A DNA stretch of 64,000 nucleotides, taken from NCBI GenBank assembly GCA_963763325.1, contig CAVXOL010000018.1, forward strand, positions 62,001-126,000, written 5' to 3'. Positions within the stretch are counted from its first letter, which is position 1; each line of letters begins with the position of its first letter. The position numbers and the translations under genes were made by a program. Shown here piece by piece: positions 8,080 to 19,524 of the stretch. The notes beneath the pieces are model-generated. The model was not told the origin of the DNA. It saw only the letters and a list, made by a program, of their open reading frames with translations, and ran no database searches. Source of the DNA: JBBECJ01 sp963763325 (lineage in GTDB: Bacteria > Chloroflexota > Chloroflexia > Thermomicrobiales > CFX8).

Positions 8080-9027
8080 CTAAACAATCGGTCGCTGAGC
8101 GGCTAGAAACGCCCGGACCAGGTCGATTGCGGCGTCCTGCCAGCCGTCCGTTATGCTATCGAACCAGTTCACGCCCTCGAATCGTCGAAACCATGTCTGC
8201 TGGTGCCGAACATAGCGGTGGATGATGAAACAAGTCCGCGCGATCGCATCCTCAACCGTCGTCTGGCCCGTCACGACTTCGAGCGCCTCGCGATAGCCGT
8301 GGGCGCTCATCGACGGATGGGAGGCCGTGATGCCGCGCTCGTGGAGATGTCGTACTTCGTCTAGCCATCCCTCGCCGTACATGTGCTCGACCCGCGAATC
8401 GATTCGCGCATAGAGATGTTCGCGCGGCTGGGTCAGCCCAAGAACCAGGAACTCATATGGAGGCGGCGACTGACCTGACTGCTCCGACATCGTCCGGCCT
8501 GATTTCTCGTAGACCTCCAACGCGCGGATGATGCGCCGCTTGTTCGATGGTCCGATCCGCTCCGCGGACGCCGGGTCGACGTTCAACAGGCGCGTATACA
8601 GTACTTGAGTTGACTCAGCGTCGAGCCGCGCGCGGAGATCGTCGTCAGGCGGTACTTCTGGAACTGTCCATCCTTCCAGAAGTGCGCGCAGATACTGCGG
8701 CGTGCCTCCGGCGACGACTGGCAGCCTCGACCGTGATCCTACGTCTTCAATCGATCGGTAGACATCTTCAAGAAACTGGCCGAGCGAGTAAGGCTCGTCC
8801 GGCTCAAGGATGTCGATAAGTAGATGTGGAATCCCCGCCTGTTCGGTTGGAGATGGCTTGGCCGTACCAATGTCCATCCCCCGATAGAAGTAGCGCGAAT
8901 CAGCGCTGACGACCTCCCCATCGAACGAACGCGCGATCCGAATCGCAAGCTCAGTCTTACCGGTCGCGGTCGGGCCGAGTACGACCACGACCGGCAATCG
9001 GTCGGTCAGCTGCCGCCGTTCAGTCAT
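8080..9027 (-). CDS. miaA: tRNA dimethylallyltransferase
   Basis: Transfers the dimethylallyl group from DMAPP to N6 of A37 in tRNAs reading UNN codons. The 315-residue protein has the P-loop GPTATGKTELAIRIA, the substrate segment SADSRYFYRGMDIGTAKP, PHLLIDI, GGTPQYLRALLEG, and the C-terminal HGYREALEVV...RYVRHQQTWFRR that contacts tRNA. The usual GGTGLY is GGTPQY here, a known type of variation. It is divergent from mltG with about 93 bases between the starts. Confidence 0.95.
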   Translation of the reverse strand: MTERRQLTDRLPVVVVLGPTATGKTELAIRIARSFDGEVVSADSRYFYRGMDIGTAKPSPTEQAGIPHLLIDILEPDEPYSLGQFLEDVYRSIEDVGSRSRLPVVAGGTPQYLRALLEGWTVPEVPPDDDLRARLDAESTQVLYTRLLNVDPASAERIGPSNKRRIIRALEVYEKSGRTMSEQSGQSPPPYEFLVLGLTQPREHLYARIDSRVEHMYGEGWLDEVRHLHERGITASHPSMSAHGYREALEVVTGQTTVEDAIARTCFIIHRYVRHQQTWFRRFEGVNWFDSITDGWQDAAIDLVRAFLAAQRPIV

Positions 9028-9120
9028 GCCGCGTTCTTACGCTGCTTGCTACACTTGGCCATCCGTACGGACGGCGACACGGCGCCGGCAGTTGTCGTCG
9101 CATCAATCGAGGTTTTTCGT

Positions 9121-10170
9121 TTGCGTAGACCATCTCGCCAAGTCATCGTCATTCTGTCGATCATCGTCCTTGCGGTATCGACCGTCCTGGTGACCATCGG
9201 TGTTATTGCTGTCTCCCTCGACCGCGCTCGCGACAACGTCGGACAATCAACGTACTTCATCGTCGAGCCGGACGAATCAGTCGATTCAATTGCGGAACGG
9301 CTTCAGGAAGAAGGTCTGATTCGCTCACCTGGCTACTTCAGATTCCGGGTCCGCTTGCAGAGCAAAGGCGATGACATCGTCGCCGGACGATACCGGCTCG
9401 ATACCGCGATGTCCACCAGCCAGATCATCAACGTGATCACGTCCGAGAATTCTGCCATCGCCCAGGAAGCCCAGATTCAGTTCATCGAAGGCTGGCGGAC
9501 GGAACAATACGCCGAAGCAGCGATAGCAGCCGGACTCTCGTTCACGGTCGACGAGTTCATGCAGGCGACTCGTGACCCGAAGTGGAACGATGAGTTCGCG
9601 TTCCTCCACACGAGGCCGAGTGGCGTCGCACTTGAAGGGTATCTCTTTCCGGACACCTACAATTTCCGGATGGATGCGACGCCGGACGACGTCATCGAAC
9701 GGCTTCTAGCGACATTTGAGGAGCGGGTTACACCGGAAATGATCGCGCTGGCTGATGCGCGAGGAATGACGCTGCATCAGATCATGACGGTCGCGTCGAT
9801 CATCGAACGCGAAGCGGCAGTCGCCACCGAGCGCGGAACGATCTCGTCCGTCTACCACAACCGGCTTGATCGGGGTATGCCGCTCCAGGCGGATCCAACG
9901 ATCCAGTACCAGCTCGGAACGTCCGCAAACTGGTGGCCGGAACTGACAGCTGCTGATGTGCAGCGCAACGGGGTTTACAACACCTACCTCAATCCGAGCC
10001 TTCCACCCGGACCGATCTGCAATCCGAGCCTTGCCGCGATTGACGCTGCGCTCAACCCGGAGCAGACGCCATACATCTTCTTCGTCGCGACGGGTGACGG
10101 CACCCACGCATTCGCGGAGACACTCGAAGAGCACGAGCGAAACATCGACCAGTACCAGCGGGGGCAGTAA
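9121..10170 (+). CDS. mltG: Endolytic murein transglycosylase MltG (YceG-like)
   Basis: Cleaves nascent glycan strands in the periplasmic/extracytoplasmic space and helps terminate chain elongation. The 349-residue chain starts with a short basic stretch and a membrane helix (about residues 6-28), then a LysM-like segment (YFIVEPDESVDSIAERL...) and the YceG catalytic domain with the conserved Glu near residue 229 (ASIIEREA) and LEGYLFPDTY. TTG 9121 is chosen because CGAGG precedes it by 8 bases and it puts the membrane helix at the N-terminus; an upstream TTG (9055) is possible. First gene of mltG-aroE-peptidase. Confidence 0.92.
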   Translation: MRRPSRQVIVILSIIVLAVSTVLVTIGVIAVSLDRARDNVGQSTYFIVEPDESVDSIAERLQEEGLIRSPGYFRFRVRLQSKGDDIVAGRYRLDTAMSTSQIINVITSENSAIAQEAQIQFIEGWRTEQYAEAAIAAGLSFTVDEFMQATRDPKWNDEFAFLHTRPSGVALEGYLFPDTYNFRMDATPDDVIERLLATFEERVTPEMIALADARGMTLHQIMTVASIIEREAAVATERGTISSVYHNRLDRGMPLQADPTIQYQLGTSANWWPELTAADVQRNGVYNTYLNPSLPPGPICNPSLAAIDAALNPEQTPYIFFVATGDGTHAFAETLEEHERNIDQYQRGQ

Positions 10171-10173
10171 TAG

Positions 10174-11022
10174 ATGGCAACTCACAATCCCGGCCAGCGC
10201 ATCGGCCTGATCGGCGACCCAGTCGCGCAGTCGCTCTCCCCCGCATTTCAACAGCCTGCATTCGACATGCTCGGCCTGGCGATTCGCTACGAGCTCTGGC
10301 CAACAACGCTGGCAGAACTGCCCGCTCGGCTCGACAGCATTCGGAACGGCGACGCGCTCGGCGCCAACGTCACGGTTCCCCACAAGGAAGCAGCATTCGC
10401 GCTGATGGACGCGGTCAGCGACATCGCCCGTCGAGTCGGCGCGGTCAACACGATCTCCGTGCGCGACGGGCAACTCACCGGCGACAACACCGATGTCCAC
10501 GGATTCGTGGCGCCGCTTCGCGATCGGCAGTTCGAGTTTCAGACGACACACGCGATCATCCTCGGCGCAGGAGGAGCAGCACGAGCCGTTGCCGTTGCGC
10601 TGCTGGACGCAGGCATCGCGAGGCTGACGATCGTGAACCGCACCCTCCATCGCGCCGACACGATCGCGACCGAGTTGGACGATCCGCGCGTCTCGACCCA
10701 TACGCTGGACGCACTCGCGGATCAGATGACAGGGGCGGGACTCCTTGTCAATGCAACAGCGATTGGCTGGTCCGACGAGGCATTCCCGATTCAGCAGGGC
10801 ACATTCTCCCGCCTCGCTCCGGGTGCAGTCGCGTACGACCTCACCTATCGCGAAACACCATTTCTCAGGGCGGCCGGTGCAGCAGGACTGGCGACGATCG
10901 ACGGTCTGCCGATGCTTGTCCATCAGGGAGCAAGGTCATTCGAAATCTGGACCGGCCAACCTGCGCCGGTCGAAGAGATGTGGCGGAGCGCTGTCGCGGC
11001 GCGCACGGAACGGGGTGGGTAG
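10174..11022 (+). CDS. aroE: Shikimate dehydrogenase
   Basis: Reduces 3-dehydroshikimate to shikimate with NADPH in aromatic amino acid synthesis. 282 residues. SLSPAFQQPAF (substrate binding), ANVTVPHKEAA (catalytic Lys), TGDNTDVHGF (catalytic Asp), the nucleotide motif GAGGAARAV and the NRT motif of NADP-preferring enzymes are intact. Three bases separate it from mltG, and the next gene begins 6 bases after its stop, so the three are one operon. Confidence 0.96.
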   Translation: MATHNPGQRIGLIGDPVAQSLSPAFQQPAFDMLGLAIRYELWPTTLAELPARLDSIRNGDALGANVTVPHKEAAFALMDAVSDIARRVGAVNTISVRDGQLTGDNTDVHGFVAPLRDRQFEFQTTHAIILGAGGAARAVAVALLDAGIARLTIVNRTLHRADTIATELDDPRVSTHTLDALADQMTGAGLLVNATAIGWSDEAFPIQQGTFSRLAPGAVAYDLTYRETPFLRAAGAAGLATIDGLPMLVHQGARSFEIWTGQPAPVEEMWRSAVAARTERGG

Positions 11023-11028
11023 CGAAGC

Positions 11029-11739
11029 GTGGACATCGTTGCAGTTATCGTGGCAGCTCTCGTCGCCGGGGGCATCGCCGGTAGCCTGATCAACGTCGTG
11101 GCGACGCGCTTGCCGGCCGATGGAGATCCGTCGATCATCGGTCCGCCAATTCGTCCAGCATCAGGAAGCGAAGACGCATTCGGACTCGTGCCGTTCGTTG
11201 GCGCCTGGCAACGCAGCACGGGCGGCATCGATTGGCCAAAGCTGGCGACCGACGTCGCCGCAGCCGCTATTGTCGCGCTCGCGCTCTGGCGACACGGTGA
11301 CAGCTTCGACGGGTTGAGAGCGGCGGTCTTCGCGCTCGCGCTGCTGATTGTCCTGCGGATCGACTGGCAGAATCACTTGATCTATTCGATCACGATCCTG
11401 CCGTCCATCATCATCGCGTTGGCGTTCCAGGCGTATTCGTCCAAAGATGAGCTCATCTGGTCGATTGGGGCAATGGTCGGTGCGGGACTGTTCTTCCTGC
11501 TGTTGTTTGTGCTCGCCGTCGTGATCTACGGCAAGCGGGCACTCGGGCTTGGCGACATCTGGCTCGCCGCACTGATCGGCGCCATGACCGGCGAGAACGT
11601 TGTCGCTGCGCTCATCCTCGGCATGTTTCTGGCGGCTGCCGGTGGCCTCTTCCTGATCCTGATCCGGGTTCGTTCGCGGACCGACTACATCCCGTACGGT
11701 GCATACCTGTGCCTGGGTGCGATCGTCATCGTCCTATGA
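11029..11739 (+). CDS. Prepilin peptidase-type (A24) membrane aspartyl protease
   Basis: 236 residues with about six hydrophobic segments. The two catalytic aspartates expected of type IV prepilin peptidases are visible: one in RIDWQNHLIYSIT and one in the GxGD motif GLGDIWLAALIG. The N-terminal zinc/cysteine domain that carries the methyltransferase activity in PilD is missing, so it probably only cleaves leader peptides. No pilin or secretion genes are adjacent. GTG 11029 follows aroE closely. Confidence 0.85.
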   Translation: MDIVAVIVAALVAGGIAGSLINVVATRLPADGDPSIIGPPIRPASGSEDAFGLVPFVGAWQRSTGGIDWPKLATDVAAAAIVALALWRHGDSFDGLRAAVFALALLIVLRIDWQNHLIYSITILPSIIIALAFQAYSSKDELIWSIGAMVGAGLFFLLLFVLAVVIYGKRALGLGDIWLAALIGAMTGENVVAALILGMFLAAAGGLFLILIRVRSRTDYIPYGAYLCLGAIVIVL

Positions 11740-11802
11740 AGAAAGGATTGAGGGATGAGGTCCGAACCCTTCGGGACACGCCGCTCGGTGTTCATCCTGC
11801 AT

Positions 11803-13208
11803 TCATACCTTTTCTCGCCCATGGCCATCCTTGCTGCTGTATGACAGCCGGAGCGACGCGCCGTCCGCGTCCTTCGTCTCCAGCCAGACTTTGCGGCCCC
11901 AGAGGCGTTCGACGCCTTCGAGCGTCTTCTCCGCGTAGCCCAGGTCGAGCGGACGGCCATTCAAGTCGTGACGCATGAACAGCTCACGGTTGCCGTTGTA
12001 GTCAGCGTCATCGCGCATGGATGACGGGGATTCCGTAGTCGGAGAGCTGGTCCACGAGCCGGTCGCGAACCGCTTCCCAGTCCTTCTCGGTGATGACGAG
12101 CTCGTCCCGCGTACGTTCGGCGTAGAAGAGGTCGAGCTCTTCGACACAGCTCTTCGGTCATGTAGTTGCGGATCAGCGAGACATCGCACTCCGTCTCGCG
12201 CACCATGGAAGAGCCGTTCGCGTGCCGCAGCCGTCGAGCGCGTTCCAACGGCGCTCGATGTCGTTGAGCAGGGTAAAGCCGAGGTAGTAGGGGTTCAGCC
12301 GGCCCGGATCGGCTGGAGCACGCTGCGAATGCAACTTCGCGAACTCGACGTGGTCGTCGGTGTCGAGGTTCAGTTCGCGCATGATCTGGACGTGCCAGTA
12401 GCTGGCCCAACCCTCGTTGATGATCTTGGTCTGCATCTGCGGGTGGAAGTAGAGCATCTCGCCGCGCACGATCCCCAGGACATCGCGCTCCCAGTCTTCA
12501 AGCGATGGAGATTCGGCCGCCAGAGAAGAGCAGCAGATCACGGCACGGCACTGGGCATACGGCGCCTCTGATCGACAGCGGGCCAGCTGGACCGACGCCT
12601 TCGTGCCTCGAGGTCGCGTCACCAACTCCAGAGGTCGTCGTATGGGCCGACTTCCGCTGCGGTTGTCGCTTCTGCATGCTTCCGATCGCAGCGTCGTAGC
12701 CGGGTCGACGTGCTCCTCGATCGAGATCGCCGCGTCGAGCAGACTCCTCGACCCGCTCCATGCCGTGTTCGTACTCATAGCGCTTGCAGACGCTCCGCAT
12801 TCAGCGTCACGGTATCGATCATCTTCGCGAGGTCGTTCGTGCGTAGTAGGCGTTGTTGGCGAAGAAGTCCGAGTGTCCGAGGACGTGGGCGACGACGAAC
12901 TCGTTGTGCAGCACGTGTTGGATCTCCAGCAGGAACGCCCAGCACGGGTTGGTGTTGATGACCAGTTCGTAGATCTTCGACAGCCCGTAGTCGTACATCG
13001 TCTTCTGCATCTGGTACATCTTGCCGTGCGTCCAGTGCGAGAAACCGGCCCGGCATGCCATACGCAGCCGAACTCGTACATGATCGAGGCGGGCACAATC
13101 TCGAAGTGCGTCGGGAAGGGACGCAGCCCCAGTTCCGCCGGCGACATCCCAGATGTCCTCGATCGAGTCGGAGAGCAGGTCCAGGTCCGGGTCACGAAGT
13201 AGTTGCAT
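11803..13208 (-). pseudogene. spoVR: SpoVR family protein, many frameshifts
   Basis: Last gene of a prkA-yhbH-spoVR operon. A strong ribosome site (GAGGAG, 6 bases) precedes ATG at 13208. Family segments occur in order but in changing frames: LLRDPDLDLLSDSIEDIWDVA, then GLRPFPTHFEIVPASIMYE, WTHGKMYQMQKTMYDYGLSK, VVAHVLGHSDFFANN, then EMLYFHPQMQTKIINEGWAS, PYYLGFTLLNDIERRWN, and finally a continuous C-terminus (YNGNRELFMRHDLNGR) to 11803. At least seven indels break it, while residues between breaks stay conserved and few in-frame stops appear. Either very recently inactivated or a badly sequenced patch. SpoVR acts with PrkA and YhbH in stress/sporulation responses; its biochemistry is unknown. 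Confidence 0.85.
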
Positions 13209-13219
13209 GTACGGCTCCT

Positions 13220-14405
13220 CAGATCGCCAGCGCAGCAGTGCGCCACCTTGCCGCTTGTCGGGCCGAAGAAGTCGCCACAGCGCCGGATAAACGTCGGCCT
13301 TGTCCGCGATCGTGACCGGGATGTACTTCGGCGTGTCGAGCCGCTCCAGCGTCTGCATCAGCGTGCTCTGGTGGCGAATAGCGGCCCTGCCGAATCTCAC
13401 CGTAGCCAAAGAGATTGGATTGCGAGAGAAGCTCGCTGCGCCAGCTTCAGGCAGATGCTCGTTGTCGCTCGGCCAGTTGTCGCCGTCGGAGAAGTGGAAC
13501 GGGTAGATGTTCCAGTCCTCCGGCCGGTAGCGCTGCTCGACCAGTTCCAGCGCCAGCTGATACGCCGACGACGCCTTCGTCCCGCCGCTCTCGCCGCGGG
13601 TGAAGAACTCCTCCTCGGTGACTTCCTTCGCCTCGGTGTGGTGGGCGACGAAGGCGATCTCGACGTTGTCGTAGCGCGTGCGCAGGAAGCGCACCATCCA
13701 GTAGTAGAACGCGCGCGAGACGTACTTCTCGAACGTCCCCATCGAGCCGGACACGTCCATCATCGCGAATCACGACAGCGTTGGACTCGCGCTCGGACAT
13801 CGCGGTCCCAGGTCTTGAAGCGCAGATCGTCCATCTCGAATCGTCGCCGAAACCCGCGGTGACCCTGCATCGCGTTACGCTTCAGGTTCTCGCTGGATCG
13901 TGCGGCGCTTGTCGAGGTTGGAGAATGGCCCGCTCGCGCGGATGTCGGTGAAGCGCACCGTCTCCGATTCCAGCTCGCGCATGCGCCGCTCTTCGAGGTT
14001 CGGCAGCTCAGGTCTTCGAAGACCATGCCGGCCAGCTCGTCGATCGTGATCTCAGCCTCGTAGAAGTCAACGCCCGGCTGGTCGCCAGCCTGCGGGACCG
14101 TTGCCCTGGCCCTTCTGCTTGCCGTAGCGTTCGAGGACGTCGCCAACCTTGGTGTCGCCATCGCCCTGGCCGACCCCGCGCTGGTCGTTCGGGTCGTAGC
14201 GGAACTTGTACTGCTCCAGCGTGCGGATCGGCACGCGCACCAGACCTTCTGCCATCGGTGGTGATGATCGACTGCTCGGAGACGATGTCGGCAAGGTTGC
14301 CTTTGATCGCCTCCTTGACCTTCTGCTTGTGGCGCGCCTGGTCGACGACCCCTTGCGGTGCAGCGACCAGTCGTCGCGGGAGAGTGAGATCGTTAACCGT
14401 GCCAT
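13220..14405 (-). pseudogene. yhbH: DUF444 / YhbH (YeaH) family protein, many frameshifts
   Basis: Middle gene of the prkA operon; a von Willebrand-factor-A-like protein that partners PrkA. ATG at 14405 (AGGTGATC just upstream) gives MARLTISLSRDDWSLHRKG. Later blocks in other frames: KVKEAIKGNLADIVSEQSI, VRVPIRTLEQYKFRYDPND, FYEAEITIDELAGMVFEDL, the metal-site-like MDVSGSMG, VEIAFVAHHTEAKEVTEEEF, FSDGDNWPSDNE, and LDTPKYIPVTIADKADVYPA. About six indels separate these blocks. The exact stop cannot be fixed because the last break falls close to the spoVR ribosome site; the end given is approximate. Confidence 0.85.
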
Positions 14406-14490
14406 GGGGATCACCTGCCTGCGTCTGGTGTGACCAGGTCGGGGACCGAGGCTGCCAGGCACCCGCTCCCCGGACCAACGGAAAGTACGG

Positions 14491-16394
<1,904 letters not shown>

Positions 16395-17032
16395 CGGGAC
16401 CTCCTGCTGATCGACTCACCGCGACGCGGGATCGCGGGGGTAGGGAATAGCCGTCCCGCACGCAAACCGTGCGCGACAAATGCTTGTTCCGGTACGAGCA
16501 CCGGACCGGTTCAATCAGCAGACCGGGTCGGGGGTGCGCTTGGGGTGAAACCCTGACGAATGTGGCTCGACTGTCGCGAAGGTCGGTGTGACTCGACGGA
16601 AACTCGCGGCTCGGGGTCGAGCGCAGTCGTACCGGGAGGGGCCTCACTCGTTCCCACATCAATGTGGCCTGTACCGAGCGAGAAGCGGATAAACAGTAAC
16701 GCGGCGAGGTCGCGTTCGCTCTTCGATGAGCGGGACACCGGCATCGTTGCCGGTACGAGGAAACCGGCGGTGTACGTACGGCTTGGACGTATACTACAGC
16801 GGACGAATTATGTTTGCAAGTCCTGATCCTCGCCCTGTTCGGACACTTGCAAACCGTGTGCCACGCGTTTCATGCATTGTCGTTCGTACCGCCCGCCTGA
16901 CAAGGGCTCAGTCGTCCTCATCGGCTCCGGTACTTTCGGATGTGACTCCTCCGACAAAGCATGACCAACGAGCGGAGGACGCTGATGGGTCCGTACTCTA
17001 TGTAACGTCGGCAACCCTCAGATGGTTGCATA
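16395..17032. other. 640-base gene-free upstream region of prkA
   Basis: No believable coding region on either strand. It holds a minus-strand promoter at 16791-16819 overlapping paired TTGCAA sites (see that entry) and, between it and prkA, a leader of about 390 bases with several short GC-rich inverted repeats. It also contains a TGTACGTACG element near 16771. Confidence 0.5.
16791..16854 (-). promoter_or_regulatory. prkA promoter with paired TTGCAA operator sites
   Basis: On the minus strand TTGCAA (bases 16819-16814) and TAGTAT (16796-16791) are separated by 17 bases, a good sigma-70 match reading toward prkA. The -35 lies inside GTTTGCAAGT (16812-16821), which recurs as the exact reverse complement ACTTGCAAAC at 16845-16854, centre to centre 33 bases. 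Both contain the self-complementary TTGCAA, so the pair looks like two operator sites about three helical turns apart. Confidence 0.5.
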
Positions 17033-17936
17033 CTACGAAGTCAGGATGCTCTGCATCTGAGCATCTGTCTGTACGTGAGGTGACAAGCTCGACGTCATCA
17101 GCTTTACATCTGGCCCGGCTGTCCAGTCAGAATCCGGCGCCAATAACGGTTCAACAAACGGGACCATCACGAGGAAGCCGACAACCGTGCATGCTAGATT
17201 GACGACGTCATTGTCAATGCCGCGCATTCCCCCTGCATGATGCGTCGCCCCGCCACAGTCGTGCACACGCGCCTCGGTTATGACGTTGCACGACGGGCAC
17301 AGTCGGCGCTCCTGCACGAACTCACCAAGCAGGCTGTCGGCCAACGAACCCGTCAGACCGGCGACAACAACTCCAGAACCGACCCTCAGCGCACGCGACA
17401 GGCCGCTCGACGACGCAATGACAGCTGACGATACGATGCCGACAGCCAGCGCGCCGCCGAGCGATGCCAGCGATCCTCTGACGGTGACGCCTCCCGATGT
17501 ACCGGCAGGGACGGCACGACCGGATAGCGCCAGTCGAGGTACACGTCGCGAACCGGAGCCTAGTTCGGTCGCCCAGGTATCGGCGGCAGCTGCCGCAAGC
17601 GCTCCCGCCGCGAACGCGGTACCGATTACCCGATCGACCTTGCCACCGGCCAACGCACCGATTGCTGCGACTGGCGCCGTTCGCCAGCACCTGTCGTTCA
17701 TCGCGCCGGCTACCGTTCGTGTCGATCCCGCCGTGATTCCCAGACCGGGACATCGCGCTCGACGACACGAAGAATGTGCCAAGGACAACCATTCCGGGCC
17801 AGGAACTACCGGCCGCAATCGCCGTTCCGATCCCGGTCGCCGTCAGCGCACCGCGCCAATTCAACGCGTTTGCGCGCCAGCCAGCCACACTGATAACCGT
17901 AGAAACGATGGCTCCTGTCAACAGTCTCGTTGCCAC
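17033..17936 (-). CDS. DUF92 family membrane protein, frameshifted
   Basis: Multi-pass membrane protein of the DUF92 family, whose plant members are phytyl-phosphate kinases; the bacterial role is unknown. The N-terminus (MATRLLTGAIVSTVISV...) runs from GTG 17936 through FFVSSSAMSR and SRRDERQVLANGA; the rest, including the signature ADTWATELGS and several hydrophobic segments, is one frame over. The break lies near 17680 (around AACGGCGCC). The GTG overlaps the stop of the upstream 90-residue gene in a TAGTG arrangement, which supports this start and translational coupling. Confidence 0.75.
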
Positions 17937-18208
17937 TACAGAGGCTTCACGCGTGGCCGCTGGAGGACAACCAACTCGTCCTCACGGATCTCGAAGGTCC
18001 ATCCGGCGACCATCGCAATCGCTGGAGAACTGATCTCCGAATAGTGAATGGTGACCGTCTGACCCTCCACCTCCTCATCACGAGTCGGGTTCATCGCAAA
18101 CGGGTGACGAGGGCTGCCGACAATCATTCGCTTGCCGCCCTGAAGTTCGCAGGCGATATCGACCAGTCGCGCCGCCTCCATCTCGTCCAACATCACTCCC
18201 CCATCCAA
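17936..18208 (-). CDS. Conserved-looking 90-residue hypothetical protein
   Basis: Small soluble acidic protein. The reading uses TTG 18208 with GAGGA about 6 bases upstream; an ATG 15 bases inside (MLDEMEAARLV) is an alternative start. No recognisable domain; the middle (SPRHPFAMNPTRDEEVEGQ) is polar and the C-terminus beta-like. Its stop overlaps the start of the DUF92 gene, so the two are an operon. Confidence 0.55.
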   Translation of the reverse strand: MDGGVMLDEMEAARLVDIACELQGGKRMIVGSPRHPFAMNPTRDEEVEGQTVTIHYSEISSPAIAMVAGWTFEIREDELVVLQRPRVKPL

Positions 18209-18304
18209 TAGGTCCTCGGAATCCTATTCAAAACGATGCCACAAGATCGATCGATTGCGTCAACGATTCATTCGTTATGTCATGTTCGGATCGAGGCAGG
18301 ATGC

Positions 18305-18310
18305 TATACT
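18305..18310 (+). promoter_or_regulatory. Extended -10 promoter of the tRNA gene
   Basis: TGC followed by TATACT lies 6 bases before the tRNA; no clear -35 is seen. The same TGCTATACT occurs upstream of tig on the minus strand. The short distance means the transcript starts at or within the first bases of the tRNA, or that processing is minimal. Confidence 0.45.
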
Positions 18311-18316
18311 TCGCCC

Positions 18317-18388
18317 GGCTCCGTAGCTCAACGGCAGAGCAGCGGACTTTTAATCCGTGGGTTCAGGGTTCGAGTCCCTGCGGGGCCA
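18317..18388 (+). tRNA. tRNA-Lys (anticodon TTT)
   Basis: A cloverleaf can be drawn: 7-base-pair acceptor stem GGCTCCG/CGGGGCC with one G-T pair, D arm with AGCTCAACGGCAGAGC, anticodon loop CTTTTAA giving TTT, and T arm with GGTTCGAGTCC. Discriminator base A at 18388; the 3' CCA is not fully encoded (CCC follows). 72 bases. Confidence 0.95.
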
Positions 18389-18465
18389 CCCGCCAGCACC
18401 GTCGATGCGTGGCACGATCGACGCCCCGACTGTAGACGCGGTCGTTGTGTCGCCGGTTCGTCGCT

Positions 18466-19356
18466 TCACTCGATCTGGATTGTCCAATTCCCCGTCGCCT
18501 GCACGATCACGATACAGAACTCGAATGCCTTGTCTCGTATTGAGAACTCACGTGACGCGCTTGTCGTACCGACTCCACCAACTTTGTCGACGTAGCGCCG
18601 CCCTTCGCTCGTAACTACGTACGCCGAATACCCACCGCTGCCGTCATGTGTCATCGACAACGTGTGATCTCCGGTCTGGACCAGCACGAAGTAGATTGCC
18701 TGATCACCCGTTCCGCTGTGCGTGAAGGGAGCATCAGAGACAGGCGCAGTCTCTGGCGTCGGCCACATCACATCAATCTGCCAACCAGCGTCTCCTTGAA
18801 CCGAAAAGTAGTATTCACCGGTATCGCGAATGATGACCGCTGTCGACCCCTTCCAGATGCCGGTTCCTTCGCCCAGCGGGCGACCGGCCTCTGAGATATC
18901 TGTCACCATTCGCACTCTGAAGCGCCCCGTACCGGAGTGATTCATAGTGATGACCGCAACACCAGCGGGCAAGGTAACTGGTTCCGACACCGTTGTCCCA
19001 GTCCCCGTCACCGTCATCGGCGGAGGAGGCGGAGCTCGAGTCGGAACTGGTGGAATTGTCGGTGTAGGCCCAGCTGGCGTCAGCGCGATCGTCGGAGGTA
19101 CCTCGGTCGGGAGCGCCGTTGCTGGCTGGGTTGCTCGTGACTCTCCGGTCGATGTCGGGTCAACGCGTGACGCTGTTGTTGCGAGTGTCGGCGATTCGGC
19201 AATCGCTGTCGGACCTCCGATCGACCGCGTCGCCGTTCCTGTCGGACTGACAGCATCGGTCGAAGGTTCACCGCCTCCACCTCCGCATCCGGCAAACATC
19301 AAACCAAATACGATGAACGCGCTTGCGGTCGCCCTTCGAATCAGTCGGCTCGACAC
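18466..19356 (-). CDS. Secreted lipoprotein with Thr/Pro linker and repeated beta domains
   Basis: 296 residues from GTG 19356 (AAGGAG 7 bases upstream). The N-terminal signal peptide ends in a lipobox (LMFAGC), followed by a Gly run, a long Ser/Thr/Pro-rich linker with several PPP stretches, and two related beta-rich segments. Both contain HSGTG and a closing tryptophan (GWQIDVMW and GNWTIQIE), suggesting an internal duplication of about 70-90 residues. This architecture is common in Chloroflexota surface lipoproteins. Ligand unknown. A longer upstream frame (to 19491) lacks a signal peptide and is rejected. Confidence 0.75.
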   Translation of the reverse strand: MSSRLIRRATASAFIVFGLMFAGCGGGGGEPSTDAVSPTGTATRSIGGPTAIAESPTLATTASRVDPTSTGESRATQPATALPTEVPPTIALTPAGPTPTIPPVPTRAPPPPPMTVTGTGTTVSEPVTLPAGVAVITMNHSGTGRFRVRMVTDISEAGRPLGEGTGIWKGSTAVIIRDTGEYYFSVQGDAGWQIDVMWPTPETAPVSDAPFTHSGTGDQAIYFVLVQTGDHTLSMTHDGSGGYSAYVVTSEGRRYVDKVGGVGTTSASREFSIRDKAFEFCIVIVQATGNWTIQIE

Positions 19357-19524
19357 CTGTCCGCTCCTTTCCGCTGGGCAGGAGACGACACGAACATATT
19401 GCATCCGGTGGTTGAGTCCATGCGGCCAAAGTAGAGAATCGGTTGAGATTCGGTGGAGGTGATGGTGACTGTCGCGGTGACACATGACCACGAACGGAAA
19501 ACCGCGATGGACGCGGCAAGTCGT

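Noticed and set aside
9706..10923. 405-residue open frame antisense to mltG and aroE
   Set aside because: Cys/Arg-rich translation with no family resemblance, fully covered by two well-supported genes; a shadow of GC-rich codon structure.
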